64,000 nucleotides of DNA from Dickeya oryzae (GCF_009372235.1 NZ_SULL01000013.1:207292-271291), one strand, 5' to 3'. Positions 53,702-63,098 are shown, counted from the stretch's first letter. Numbers and translations are program-made. Notes: a model not told the origin generated them from the sequence alone.

Positions 53702-54436
53702 ATGAATACTAATGATACTGAACTACTTCGCTTATTTGAAACATTAACCACTGAACAAAAGATTGATATCGCAAGACACTTGCTGCAAAACAAAGATATA
53801 AAATCGACCACTGTTATTGCAACAGAAGAAGATAAAGCAATCTCATTTGCACAGCCTTACGTTTTTGCTTTCACTTCCAACTTTCGTGTTTTTTCTGATT
53901 TAGATATATCTAAGAATGAATTCCGTGTATTAACTTATATTTTAGAATACATGGAGTTCGGAAATCTTATCAATCTGTCTCAATCATCACTCTGCAAAGC
54001 ATTGAATATCGCATCCGGTAATATGTCAAACATATTCAAAAAACTAAAACAGAAAGGAATACTCGTTGAGCATCATGGTCATCTATATATTAACTCGAAC
54101 ATTTTCGCCAAAGGTCTAAGTCATCAACTTGATGAGAAGCGTAAAGAGCATTTAAGTAATGCCAGAAGTCTTCATGCGGAGCTTGAACAATACCCAGAAA
54201 ACTATACTGATTACTCAAAGCAAGAAAGACGAAACTTAGCGTTAGAAACAGAAACGAAAGAGATCTACACGGACGCATTTATTTTTAGTAAGAAGAAAAA
54301 GAATAATGCAGTTCCTAATGCTAAAAACAGTATCAAGATCGATAAACCACGAAAGGTATACAAACGAACGAAAGAAAATGAAGCGGCAAGAAAAGAATTA
54401 GCTGATGGCACAAATATTTTGAAAGCAGTATCCTGA
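53702..54436 (+). CDS. RepL-like winged-helix replication/regulatory protein
   Basis: A 244-residue protein. Residues 65-140 form a winged helix: DISKNEFRVLTYILEYMEFG, then LSQSSLCKALNIASGNMSNI and KKLKQKGILVEHHGHLYINS with the NIFAKG ending, the pattern of RepL-type plasmid replication initiators and related MarR-like regulators. The C-terminal 100 residues are basic. The start at 53702 has AAGAGAG at a good distance; the frame is open 21 codons upstream. Four palindromes precede it, consistent with a protein that binds its own promoter or an origin. Confidence 0.6.
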   Translation: MNTNDTELLRLFETLTTEQKIDIARHLLQNKDIKSTTVIATEEDKAISFAQPYVFAFTSNFRVFSDLDISKNEFRVLTYILEYMEFGNLINLSQSSLCKALNIASGNMSNIFKKLKQKGILVEHHGHLYINSNIFAKGLSHQLDEKRKEHLSNARSLHAELEQYPENYTDYSKQERRNLALETETKEIYTDAFIFSKKKKNNAVPNAKNSIKIDKPRKVYKRTKENEAARKELADGTNILKAVS

Positions 54437-54463
54437 TAAAAACAATAATAACAAGGAGAAAAA

Positions 54464-55264
54464 ATGAAAAAACTACCCGGTTCACTTGTGATAAAACTTC
54501 ATGAAAAACTATCTAAAAACGACATTCTGAATGTCTTAGCTGAACAGATGGCTATGCTTGAGGAAACATTTGGCATTGAAGAGTTCAAACTCTATTCTTA
54601 TCTTGAATGTTATCGTGACAATAAAAAACAAGCTTTATATCACAATAGCCGAAACACCGTTGTAGGTTCATTTAATTTAAGAAGTCAGGCAAACTTAGAG
54701 AATACAGCAAAACTAATCGCAAAAGAGGGTAATAATCGTATTATTTCTTTTGATAAAAAACTTGATACAAATAAAATATTCACTACAGTTGAAAACATTC
54801 AGTCGAGTAATCCTTATCGATATTGGGAAAATAACATTCAGGTTATTCCAGCTTCGCAGGTAAGTAGCATCATTCAAAATGAACAAAATCGCCAACAGGC
54901 AGAGAAAGATAGGCTCTATCTCATCGAACAGCAACGTAAGAAGGAAGAACAAGCCCGTAAAGCCAGAGAGAAAGAAGAATATGAGCGACCGCTAAAATTT
55001 TTTATCACCAAAAAAATTAAAGAAAGTGGCTTATCCGAAAGGGACTTCAAAAAACATATTTGTTCAAGCTATAACTACCTAATAAATCATACAACAAAAT
55101 CAAAATATTTTGCTAATCGAAAAGATCTGTTAGATAAATATTACGATATCAGATTGATTCGTTATTCAATCAAAAGACCTGATGGTAAAATAGGTAAGGT
55201 TGAGATTTATACTGATAATGGTGAGCTGATTTTTGAGCAATATAAAACGCTTCAGCTTGTTTAA
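54464..55264 (+). CDS. Hypothetical protein with central coiled coil
   Basis: A 266-residue protein 27 bases after the RepL-like gene on the same strand, so likely co-transcribed. Residues 140-180 form a charged coiled coil (RQQAEKDRLYLIEQQRKKEE and following) and the last 80 residues are basic and mixed. AAGGAG lies seven bases before the start. Not recognised; a role with the replication-like module is inferred from position. Confidence 0.6.
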   Translation: MKKLPGSLVIKLHEKLSKNDILNVLAEQMAMLEETFGIEEFKLYSYLECYRDNKKQALYHNSRNTVVGSFNLRSQANLENTAKLIAKEGNNRIISFDKKLDTNKIFTTVENIQSSNPYRYWENNIQVIPASQVSSIIQNEQNRQQAEKDRLYLIEQQRKKEEQARKAREKEEYERPLKFFITKKIKESGLSERDFKKHICSSYNYLINHTTKSKYFANRKDLLDKYYDIRLIRYSIKRPDGKIGKVEIYTDNGELIFEQYKTLQLV

Positions 55265-55422
55265 AACACCCCTTTACAATTTATTATGCCAGAATGGTAT
55301 AGGGTTAATATTACACTCACCGGGAACGCAGATGAAAATAATTTTTAACCATCTGCTCAATTTGACACTTTCTCTACATACCTTAATATATAAATATAAC
55401 AATCATTATTAACGAGGTATTT

Positions 55423-55911
55423 ATGAGGAATGTAAAATTAGACAACAGCGATTTATTAGCATATTTAGATACTATTGAAAAACTAAAACAACAACCATCA
55501 ATGGATGAATATAAAGAAGGATATCGTAAACTGCGTAATGAAGACGCATTTGAATATGAAATTAAGAAATATAAATCTGCACATACCGAACTACGCAGGC
55601 TAGATAAAAAGAGAAAATCTCTAATGGTTAATTTTATCGATGAAATTAATCCTATAAGTTATTCAGAGGCTAAAAAATCTGTCCAATCATCAGGGGATTT
55701 TGATAAGCTTTATGAACGCAGGCTTTATGCGAAAGCGATTGTAGAAAAAAGTGATGATGAAATTATCGCTCTCGTGGTAAAGCAACGAACTGAAGCGGCT
55801 CTTGATTTTCAGCAGTCTGTTGAGAAAAACCTTGAGCAACTTTCTGATATATCATTTTTAGTAAATGGATATGCGATAACGAATACAAAACGCAGGAAAA
55901 TGGCTATTTAA
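55423..55911 (+). CDS. Hypothetical helical protein
   Basis: A 162-residue, almost wholly helical and highly charged protein (MRNVKLDNSDLLAYLDTIEK onward), with ACGAGG before the ATG. It is the last plus-strand gene of the replication-like module. No family recognised. Confidence 0.55.
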   Translation: MRNVKLDNSDLLAYLDTIEKLKQQPSMDEYKEGYRKLRNEDAFEYEIKKYKSAHTELRRLDKKRKSLMVNFIDEINPISYSEAKKSVQSSGDFDKLYERRLYAKAIVEKSDDEIIALVVKQRTEAALDFQQSVEKNLEQLSDISFLVNGYAITNTKRRKMAI

Positions 55912-56047
55912 ATGAAAATAGAGAGACCATATTGGTGACCTCACCAATATGGTATGTAGTGATTGACATTTACTTCACCCACTTTTTTACGAGCTTACTT
56001 TCTGGAAGGAAAGTTCATTCAAGTAATACCTTTCGCAGTTTCTGGTG

Positions 56048-56290
56048 TCAGCAACAAAGATCTTCTGGCGAAATACGGTCACTTTCCATTTTTTCAAGCA
56101 GCTTCTGTAATCTTTTCTCCTTCAGCTTACGCGCCTTTTTCTCACCAATCTCCTGATAGTATTCTTCACGGCGCTCTGCTACCACCTTGCGGAACTTCTT
56201 CAACAGTTGGTTCAGGGTTTTAAGGTCTGTCGTAGCGGCTTCTGCTTGGATTTTTCTGTACATAAACATTACGTGGAATTCATCAATCAT
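56048..56290 (-). CDS. H-NST-like truncated H-NS (oligomerisation domain only)
   Basis: An 80-residue protein whose segment LKTLNQLLKKFRKVVAERRE followed by EYYQEIGEKKARK and SDRISPEDL matches the N-terminal coiled-coil oligomerisation part of H-NS ([26 protein letters not shown]). It ends before the DNA-binding domain. Such H-NST proteins, described on E. coli serU islands, bind H-NS and relieve silencing. GAGG lies eight bases before the start at 56290. The same island encodes a full-length H-NS paralogue at 37452. Confidence 0.72.
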   Translation of the reverse strand: MIDEFHVMFMYRKIQAEAATTDLKTLNQLLKKFRKVVAERREEYYQEIGEKKARKLKEKRLQKLLEKMESDRISPEDLCC

Positions 56291-56352
56291 ATTGATTACC
56301 TCATCTTTTTATTTATATTATTTCCCTCTCAGCGAGGGAATATAGCCATTTG

Positions 56353-56718
56353 TCATTGACGATTTACCGTTATTTTAAGTTTCCAATAAACACGATCATC
56401 AGTGTCATTCTGCTCTATGTTTTTTAACACCAGTTCTATGACATGTTCTTTATGCCAATATAGAATCGTTTCCTTCAGCTCATCAAAGTTGATGTCAGAT
56501 AAATCTTTATATCTCTCATCTTTAGCGCATACTTCAACCTCATGTGCAATCAGCACGTCATAAAGTATTTCTGATAGCATTTCTCCTGATATAATATTCA
56601 TTGCTGTTTCAGGCTCTTTTTCATTTATGTGATAAATCGTTTCACAATACCCCTGTAATACTGTTGAAATAATATATATTGCTGCTTCACTTTTTTCTTT
56701 CAATACTATCTCTTTCAT
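56353..56718 (-). CDS. Small helical protein, member of a local three-gene set
   Basis: A 121-residue acidic helical protein beginning MKEIVLKEKSEAAIYIISTV, with DINFDELKETILYWHKEH near residue 80. The DxxFDEL motif after a KDLS loop recurs as EVNFELVAAML and DVHFDEVLVNL in the next two genes on the same strand. Function unknown. Confidence 0.55.
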   Translation of the reverse strand: MKEIVLKEKSEAAIYIISTVLQGYCETIYHINEKEPETAMNIISGEMLSEILYDVLIAHEVEVCAKDERYKDLSDINFDELKETILYWHKEHVIELVLKNIEQNDTDDRVYWKLKITVNRQ

Positions 56719-56774
56719 TTTTAATCCTTATGTTACATTTATGGTTGTTAGCCCCTTGCGGGGCAACGTTAAAC

Positions 56775-57065
56775 TTACTTTCTAAAACTATCTGAATACC
56801 GCACCAACATTGCTGCAACCAGTTCAAAGTTAACTTCGGTAATATCACCACGATTACCTTCTTGAGCCGTAAACCTTTCAAAGTTCCTCTGAATATGGTC
56901 AAATACATTCATAATGAATGGACTCATAAAATCAGGATCATCCAGCAGCTCCTTACTTTCACCATTAATCTGTTGCAGGACTTTCCAGCTTGTCTTAAAC
57001 GACCTTTTAGCAAGATCAAAGAACAGCGCTGTGGATTTATTTTCAATAACGGTTTCTTTAGACAT
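56775..57065 (-). CDS. Small helical protein, member of a local three-gene set
   Basis: A 96-residue helical protein beginning MSKETVIENKSTALFFDLAK, with GDITEVNFELVAAMLVRY near its end. Overall layout (aromatic start, long helices, then D-[IV]-[NH]-F-[DE]) is shared with the genes at 56353 and 57140, suggesting ancient duplication. Function unknown. Confidence 0.55.
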   Translation of the reverse strand: MSKETVIENKSTALFFDLAKRSFKTSWKVLQQINGESKELLDDPDFMSPFIMNVFDHIQRNFERFTAQEGNRGDITEVNFELVAAMLVRYSDSFRK

Positions 57066-57139
57066 ATTTGTTCCTCATAGTTAAATGCTTTTATATTTCA
57101 CTTTGATATTATTTACCCCTGACGAGGCAGATCTAACAC

Positions 57140-57472
57140 CTACTGGTGGTCGTTTAAAATACAGAAGCTCACTGCATTGTGTATTTCGCGTAGATTCACA
57201 AGAACTTCATCAAAGTGAACGTCATTAAGCGAACCTTTATATCTGTGCCTTTTTAAAAACTTGTTAAAACCTATCTTGCTGTTTCCTATGACTGCTTTTA
57301 AAATATCTTCCATATACTCATCATCCTCAAGGAGGTAATAGAACCTTTCCCCCACACATTCCTGCATGCGTCGTAAATACTTATCATAACCCTCACAACT
57401 TTTTAATATAAAATATCTTGTAGAATCATTGGTGACATTCATTTTCATTGATGGCAATACCATACTCTTCAT
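57140..57472 (-). CDS. Small helical protein, member of a local three-gene set
   Basis: A 110-residue protein beginning MKSMVLPSMKMNVTNDSTRY, with KGSLNDVHFDEVLVNLREIH near residue 85. It is the first of the three similar small genes and lies just downstream of the AlpA-type regulator. Function unknown. Confidence 0.55.
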   Translation of the reverse strand: MKSMVLPSMKMNVTNDSTRYFILKSCEGYDKYLRRMQECVGERFYYLLEDDEYMEDILKAVIGNSKIGFNKFLKRHRYKGSLNDVHFDEVLVNLREIHNAVSFCILNDHQ

Positions 57473-57492
57473 TTTATTTCCTCTTGTTTATA

Positions 57493-57711
57493 TTATTTAG
57501 ATACACTACGTGATTGTGAAATAGCGTTATCAATCCACGCATCAATCTCACTTTCGATAAAAGCTACTGCTCTTACACCCGTTTTTACCTGTGCAGGAAA
57601 ACGTCCGGCTTTGATAAGTTCATAAATCCACGTCTTACCAAATCCTGTTCTTCTTATTACTTCCGGTAAACGAATAAGGCGCTGTTTTTTATTTTCTTCG
57701 ATTTGAACCAT
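57493..57711 (-). CDS. AlpA-family phage/island transcriptional regulator
   Basis: A 72-residue DNA-binding protein with the AlpA pattern: RLIRLPEVIRRTGFGKTWIY, then ELIKAGRFPAQVKTG and ESEIDAWIDNAI. AlpA-type proteins act as activators of integrase genes or as excisionases in P4-like elements. It heads the leftward set of small genes. Here it sits near the right end of the island, far from the integrase. Confidence 0.88.
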   Translation of the reverse strand: MVQIEENKKQRLIRLPEVIRRTGFGKTWIYELIKAGRFPAQVKTGVRAVAFIESEIDAWIDNAISQSRSVSK

Positions 57712-57887
57712 ATTTATCTCCTGTGTTGTTCGATGGAGATAATTCTAGGATTTTGTCTGATTCTAAACTAGGGATGTTCAGAAAAGAGTTTTTTACGCAG
57801 ATTTTTGGGAGGATAAAAATTGGGTATGTTCAGATTCAGTGAATATAGGCGATATCTGCATTGCGCAACACACCGCCACTTGAAAGG

Positions 57888-58751
57888 TCAGTTCTGATCA
57901 AGTTCCTCCTTGTCCTTACCAAGTTCATCTTCGATCAGTTCCTGTACTTTCCAGTGTCTTCTGTCGTCGTATCTGTACGTAAAATCGACAAAAGACTGAT
58001 AGTAAGTATGCTTTGTCAGATACTTGACTGCCAGTGGATGATCTGTTGATTTCACTTTTTCAACATCACGAATACCGCCTTTGAACTCATCAGGGTATAA
58101 AAAGCTGGTCAGTTGCGGCATACCAATCCTGACCTCTTCACCCTGCGCCCAGAACAGCAAATCCATGATGGGAATGATGTTGTAATCAAGTATTCTTTTG
58201 AGGTTGCTAACCCCAAAACGGAAATCTCTGGCTGGAGGCTCAGGAGCCTGTAGTTGTTCTTTCCACTCAGGCACCATCACTTTAAGGTGATTTATGATTT
58301 CTTCGGATGACGTTTCCGCCAGATTAATTTGAACCAGCATCAGCCCCTCGTTGTTTACCCCGGCTTCCTTCAGATAGTGTGAGACTTCCATATGAGGTAG
58401 GGGTTTTCCTTCCGGGTTAACGTATTTATCGAAAGCAGCAACATAACCCGCCACCTCCCATAGCCCTTGGTGTGTGACAGGCTTGATGGCATAGCTGGAA
58501 GAAAGCTCTTTCTTTGGCCCTTCGAAGATATCCCCAAAAATGACTTTACCATCCAGCAAATCATCATAGTAATCATCATGTATCTTCCTGTTTTCGTAAC
58601 TCATCGAAGCCAGACGGCTTTCCATCCGGTAAACGATAATTCGGTTCTCTATCTCTTGGAAAAGCTCTTCGACCGTCAAATCATGAAGCTCGCTGTAATT
58701 CTCAATATTGAACCATTCCTTAACAGCTTCGGCGATCTCCGCTTTGGTCAT
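57888..58751 (-). CDS. DUF6387-like hypothetical protein
   Basis: A 287-residue soluble acidic protein. The segment DFRFGVSNLKRILDYNIIPI then MDLLFWAQGEEV near residue 180 is the pattern I associate with DUF6387, a family common next to P4-type integrases in enterobacterial islands. Function unknown. It is the last gene before the right attachment site. Confidence 0.65.
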   Translation of the reverse strand: MTKAEIAEAVKEWFNIENYSELHDLTVEELFQEIENRIIVYRMESRLASMSYENRKIHDDYYDDLLDGKVIFGDIFEGPKKELSSSYAIKPVTHQGLWEVAGYVAAFDKYVNPEGKPLPHMEVSHYLKEAGVNNEGLMLVQINLAETSSEEIINHLKVMVPEWKEQLQAPEPPARDFRFGVSNLKRILDYNIIPIMDLLFWAQGEEVRIGMPQLTSFLYPDEFKGGIRDVEKVKSTDHPLAVKYLTKHTYYQSFVDFTYRYDDRRHWKVQELIEDELGKDKEELDQN

Positions 58752-59029
58752 AACGTATCCTTTGGGTTTTACTTATCTCTTTGATATGTTATGCCTAAAG
58801 ATATCGGTTTTGATGTTGCTAATCTATTGAAATAAAGCGGGTAAAAGCAAAAGCATACCAAGCCCAAGCATGCATATTGTTCAATAGAGTTCAGCACCGC
58901 ATGTTGTCATAACCAATTGTTTTTAATTGACATTTTATACAAGCAGATTAAATAATGTTGGTAGAAGTGTTGGTATAAAAAACACTAATATTATGAAAAC
59001 CACGAATAACAGGAATCATAGATGAAGTG

Positions 59030-59051
59030 CGAGTCCAGTCAGAGGAGCCAA
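59030..59051 (+). other. Right attachment site of the first island, also left site of the second
   Basis: An exact 22-base copy of the tRNA-Asn 3' end (31915-31936), flanked on the right by a hairpin terminator. A second integrase begins 143 bases later, so this copy most likely served as attachment site for a second, tandem element. Confidence 0.92.
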
Positions 59052-59058
59052 ATTCAGA

Positions 59059-59088
59059 AAAGCAGATGTCGAAAGGCATCTGCTTTTT
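59059..59088 (+). terminator. Terminator after the repeated att site
   Basis: AAAGCAGATG (59059-59068) pairs with CATCTGCTTT (59077-59086), followed by T residues. It is the counterpart of the hairpin after tRNA-Asn at 31944. Confidence 0.8.
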
Positions 59089-59154
59089 ATTTAGCGATAT
59101 AGCATGAAATATCTTCCCGATGCATTTTCAGTTTTCCCTCTGCACGGGAAGAAT

Positions 59155-59193
59155 GTGGGGGTCAGGTTAGTTCGATGACGGAGTGACCCCCAC
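59155..59193 (+). promoter_or_regulatory. Inverted repeat over the second integrase's ribosome site
   Basis: GTGGGGGTCA (59155-59164) and TGACCCCCAC (59184-59193) pair perfectly, and the right arm ends at the base before the ATG. The only Shine-Dalgarno candidate, GGAG at 59180-59183, lies at the loop edge. It may be an operator for the integrase or a translational hairpin. Confidence 0.6.
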
Positions 59194-60477
59194 ATGTCTC
59201 TTAATGACTCAAAAATCCGCAACTTAAAACCATCTGCAAAACCCTACAAAGTTTCCGATTCTCACGGCCTGTACCTGTTGATTAATCCCGGCGGTTCACG
59301 TCTCTGGTATCTCAAATATCGTATCAATAAAAAAGAATCCCGCCTTGGTTTAGGTACCTACCCCGATGTATCGCTGGCTGATGCGCGTCAACAACGTGAC
59401 AGCATCCGTAAACTGCTGGCGCAGAATATCAACCCCGCACACCAGCGGGCGGCAAAAAAAGCGCCCCGCTCACCAGAAAAATCATTCAGAGATGTAGCCC
59501 TGGACTGGCACAAGAGCAACCGGACATGGTCAGAGAGCCATGCCACTCGCCTGCTCGCCAGTATGAACAACCATCTCTTTCCGGTTATCGGGCACCTGCC
59601 CGTCACGGAGCTGAAACCCCGTCACTGCATCGGTCTGCTGAGAGGGATTGAGAAAAAAGGTTTACTGGAAGTGGCAGCCCGTACCCGGCAGCACCTGTGC
59701 AACATCATGCGTCATGCTGTGCATCAGGAACTGATAGAACACAATCCGGCGGCCAATCTGGACGGTATTATCGCCCCGCCCGTTAAACGTCACTACCCTG
59801 CCCTGCCGCTGGAGCAACTACCTGAACTGTTGACACGCATTGAGGACTACCGGCAAGGACGGGAATTAACCCGGCTGGCCGTATCGCTCACCCTGCATCT
59901 GTTCATCCGCTCCAGCGAATTGCGCTTCGCGCGATGGTCGGAAATTGATTTCAGAAACCACATCTGGACTATTCCCGCTACCCGCAAAGCCATCCCCGGC
60001 GTACGTTATTCCGGGCGTGGCGCGAAGATGCGTACCCCACATATCGTTCCCCTCTCCCGGCAGGCCATCGCTATTCTGAGACAGATACAGGAAATCTCCG
60101 GACATCAGGTACTGATATTTCCCGGCGCTCACAATCCGTATAAACCGATGTGCGAAAACACAGTCAACAAGGCGTTGCGCCTGATGGGCTATGACACAAA
60201 AAATGATATCTGTGGTCACGGATTCCGGGCAATGGCCTGTAGCGCGCTGATGGAATCCAGCCTGTGGTTACAGGATGCGGTTGAGCGCCAGATGAGCCAT
60301 CAGGAGCGCAACAGCGTGCGAGCGGCTTACATCCATAAAGCGAAATACCTTGATGCCCGACAAGCGATGATGCAATGGTGGTCGGATTATCTGGATATGA
60401 ACCGGGAGGGATACGTTGCGCCCTATGTTTATGCGCGAGAATGCAGGGAGCGCGCAGTAAACTTTATCATCGGTTAG
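59194..60477 (+). CDS. P4-type tyrosine recombinase/integrase (second element)
   Basis: A 427-residue tyrosine recombinase with N-terminal DUF4102 domain and catalytic residues in IRSSELRFARW, CGHGFRAMACSAL and QMSHQERNSVRAAYIHKAKY. It resembles the first integrase strongly in the catalytic half but is more GC-rich, so the two elements were acquired separately. The first residues SLNDSKIRNLKPS fit the family start. Confidence 0.95.
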   Translation: MSLNDSKIRNLKPSAKPYKVSDSHGLYLLINPGGSRLWYLKYRINKKESRLGLGTYPDVSLADARQQRDSIRKLLAQNINPAHQRAAKKAPRSPEKSFRDVALDWHKSNRTWSESHATRLLASMNNHLFPVIGHLPVTELKPRHCIGLLRGIEKKGLLEVAARTRQHLCNIMRHAVHQELIEHNPAANLDGIIAPPVKRHYPALPLEQLPELLTRIEDYRQGRELTRLAVSLTLHLFIRSSELRFARWSEIDFRNHIWTIPATRKAIPGVRYSGRGAKMRTPHIVPLSRQAIAILRQIQEISGHQVLIFPGAHNPYKPMCENTVNKALRLMGYDTKNDICGHGFRAMACSALMESSLWLQDAVERQMSHQERNSVRAAYIHKAKYLDARQAMMQWWSDYLDMNREGYVAPYVYARECRERAVNFIIG

Positions 60478-60631
60478 CAAAAAGTATTCGCTGTATGTCC
60501 CCTGCCCATTAACGCAGGGGACATACTGCATTGACCATCTCAAGAGCCACGAAAACGCAATGAGCCACTGGTTTATTGCCGGAGTAACAGTGTGCGCCCC
60601 GCCGTGACTGGCGGGGCGAGGTGTCTGGCTG

Positions 60632-60943
60632 TCAGGCAGACGGTTTGCTGCGCAACCAGATCAACTGGTGCTTGCCATTCTCTTCTTCGATAAGGCGGGC
60701 ATAGAGGGGTGCCGGGAAGGATGGGTCGTCGAGCGTCACCGACAGATAAGGCCGTTCGGCCTGGCTGATTTTCCGCCAGGCTGCGCCGATGTCATAACCA
60801 CCGAGGGTCTGAATGCGGAAGTCAGGGGCATGCTCGCTGCTTTTGTCGCAGGGGATGAACCTGGCTTTGACATTCAAATTCAGAGTGCGGACGGTGCCAG
60901 TGAAACCGTTGTTTTGTGTGGTGAAGGTGCCGATGTTAGCCAT
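60632..60943 (-). CDS. DUF736 family protein
   Basis: A 103-residue protein that follows the DUF736 pattern throughout: [20 protein letters not shown] then [24 protein letters not shown] and [17 protein letters not shown]. The family is small, cytosolic, of unknown role, and common in integrative conjugative elements. AAGGAG precedes the start. It is GC-rich, unlike the AT-rich genes of the first island. Confidence 0.9.
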   Translation of the reverse strand: MANIGTFTTQNNGFTGTVRTLNLNVKARFIPCDKSSEHAPDFRIQTLGGYDIGAAWRKISQAERPYLSVTLDDPSFPAPLYARLIEEENGKHQLIWLRSKPSA

Positions 60944-61963
60944 GATGTTGCTCCTTTCGGATTTTCAAGGTCGCGCCTGTCGCGTCCTTTGTGGTGATCC
61001 GAATGGCAGGAGCCGGGCTGGCCGCATCGCTTGCGACCGTAACACCGTGAAGGACCGGAAGAGGCAAAGAATTTGCTGCGCGAGGAAGGCGTTTGCGCCG
61101 GGGAAATTGTTTGCCTCTTCCGGTTGCGGCCATAAAGCCCGTCTTCTGCAAGGATTCACAACGAGCTCAAGGACGCACTGGCTGACCAGGCCGAAAGGCG
61201 CACTGGCTGGCCCGGCTTCCCCGCACAACAGCTTTACCGGCTCCTCTCCTGATTCGATCAAGGCCATCATCCCCGCGACAGGCGACATGCCCTGCAGCCA
61301 GTCCCTCGGTGCAAACAGCCTATGGCGTCAACCCGGTTATCAGGCCGGACGGCATATTGGTGACACATCCTTCATGACCGCAGCACCATCATCGCCAGTG
61401 TCAAAAACGGCAAGCATCCATGCAACCTGACGCAGCAAGCTATGGCAAACGAAAACGCCCCGCCAATTACGATGGGTAACCTTTTAAGAATGAAAAGATG
61501 CCAATTACCCTTTCTATACACGCAAAAATACCGGAGCTAACACGTAATAACCAATAATGACAGCAGTACATCTATTTTTATGACAAACTGCATCACTTTA
61601 AGTAAAAATTTCATTCTATAAATTCAATCTGGCAGAACAGTTCTGGGCTGTCCATGCCAGTGAAACAATGTGATGACATCCATTCATAAAACTAAAGAAT
61701 ACGTATCTCAGATGCTGTGGTGGTGCTACCACTGCAGGCGGTAGCCCACTTGTGATACAAGGTTATCTCATTCCTTGTGGATTTTTATTTTCTTTCTTAA
61801 AAGATAAAAAAATAAAAATGGCATACTCTGGTCATTCTAACTAAACCCCTTCTACGCCATGGAAATTTATATATAAAAGCTTAACGTTATACACGGTAAT
61901 TTTATTAACCCCCAGTTATCCCCTACGCACAGGAAAGGTTGTCATGCTGAAGGAGATTACATC
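60944..61963. other. GC-rich then AT-rich gap without clear gene
   Basis: The first half (to about 61430) is GC-rich and continues the leader typical of DUF736 genes in integrative elements; it may hold decayed coding sequence. The second half is AT-rich with no frame. No repeat or RNA was recognised. Confidence 0.4.
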
Positions 61964-62890
61964 ATGCAAAAACAGACCTTCCTTTTAAACACAAAGAGCA
62001 GTATGCCTGAATGGATGACGATACAGGAGGCTATCAGAATAACGAAGAAAACAACAAAAACAGAACTGACGGACAGTGATATTTATCGCCATGCTTTATA
62101 TGGCAACATCAGCCTTTCCATCTACTTCCAGTCACCGGTTGTTTTACGAAAAATACGAACATTGGATAATAAATTGAAGCTACGCCCGGTCGGGCACTCA
62201 TTCATCGACCGACTCTGTTTGCTCGATAGAAACAGTTTCCTTGGCAAACGAAATCTTATTCTCAGTACCGAGGGAAGATACATTACTCCCACCCAGCCCA
62301 TTATTGACACACTATTAGCGGGACATGAGTACGTCATGGTACAACGTTTACTTGCCCGCTCCCTGCACATTCCATTACCACACATCGGTGAGAATGAGAT
62401 CAATTACGGTATATCGGTAACTCTTTCAGGAGAGATATTTCAGGTATTCGAAAAGATCACATGGCAGGAAAGAATAAACCAGAAAATCATGCGACTCCCT
62501 GAGAAAATGTGGACTGATATTTATCAAGAGATTCAACAACAAGGCATGAATCCAGACTTCCGAAAGGATTACTTTCCGGTTCACGACCTACCGCAAGATG
62601 CCTGCTTTGTCATCCGGCATACTGAACTGGAAAAGTTAATCAACATGCCGACCAAAAACCAAACATCCTCGTCATCTTCCACACGGATATCCACGCCGTT
62701 ATCACGATTATTCTGGCTCGCCTGTAAACATAATGAGGCTATTAGCCCATTAATCAGGCAGCCCTATAAACTGTTGTCCATTTTTGAACAATGGGCATCA
62801 ACTGATGGTATCACCGACCATCTAAGTGGTGACACACTAAAAACGGCACTGGAGCGAGGATCCCCAACATCCATTTCGGGATCTGGTTAA
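61964..62890 (+). CDS. Conserved genomic-island protein, unknown function
   Basis: A 308-residue soluble protein. The opening EWMTIQEAIRITKKTTKTEL with DSDIYRHALYGNISLSIYFQ resembles a helix-turn-helix-like or DUF-type N-terminus, and the end STRISTPLSRLFWLACKHNE is highly regular. I recall near-identical proteins beside P4-type integrases in other enterobacteria, without a known role. A GGAG in aggagattacatc precedes the ATG. Confidence 0.65.
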   Translation: MQKQTFLLNTKSSMPEWMTIQEAIRITKKTTKTELTDSDIYRHALYGNISLSIYFQSPVVLRKIRTLDNKLKLRPVGHSFIDRLCLLDRNSFLGKRNLILSTEGRYITPTQPIIDTLLAGHEYVMVQRLLARSLHIPLPHIGENEINYGISVTLSGEIFQVFEKITWQERINQKIMRLPEKMWTDIYQEIQQQGMNPDFRKDYFPVHDLPQDACFVIRHTELEKLINMPTKNQTSSSSSTRISTPLSRLFWLACKHNEAISPLIRQPYKLLSIFEQWASTDGITDHLSGDTLKTALERGSPTSISGSG

Positions 62891-63098
62891 TAGAGTACTT
62901 CCTCATTCAATCCAGGCTGTGTCTCTTAATCACCTGCGTGGTGGAAAATCATACAGCGTTGGCAAGTGACGGCAGTGGAAATGTACGAAATTGATTCATA
63001 AACGAATGAATTTAATACATTTCGTCACCATCACCAGTGAGTCTGAATTAAGGGACACAGCCTGATATATGATCGTTGAACTAAACAGCATAAGAAGC

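Larger units (their letters stand above)
31915..59051 (+). mobile_element. Integrative, probably mobilizable island in tRNA-Asn (27.1 kb)
   Basis: The island is bounded by a 22-base direct repeat of the tRNA-Asn 3' end. It begins with a P4-type integrase and ends, before the right repeat, with an AlpA-type regulator and a DUF6387-like gene. Inside are a MobA/MobL relaxase, a TraD-like accessory protein, an orphan PilV, a RepL-like protein, two H-NS-family proteins and several candidate defence genes. Most of it is much more AT-rich than the core genes outside. It has no mating-pair-formation set, so if it transfers it must use a helper conjugation system. Confidence 0.9.

Noticed and set aside
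60813..61430. 205-codon plus-strand frame opposite the DUF736 gene
   Set aside because: It overlaps DUF736, which has clear family signatures on the other strand; the product has no recognisable pattern.
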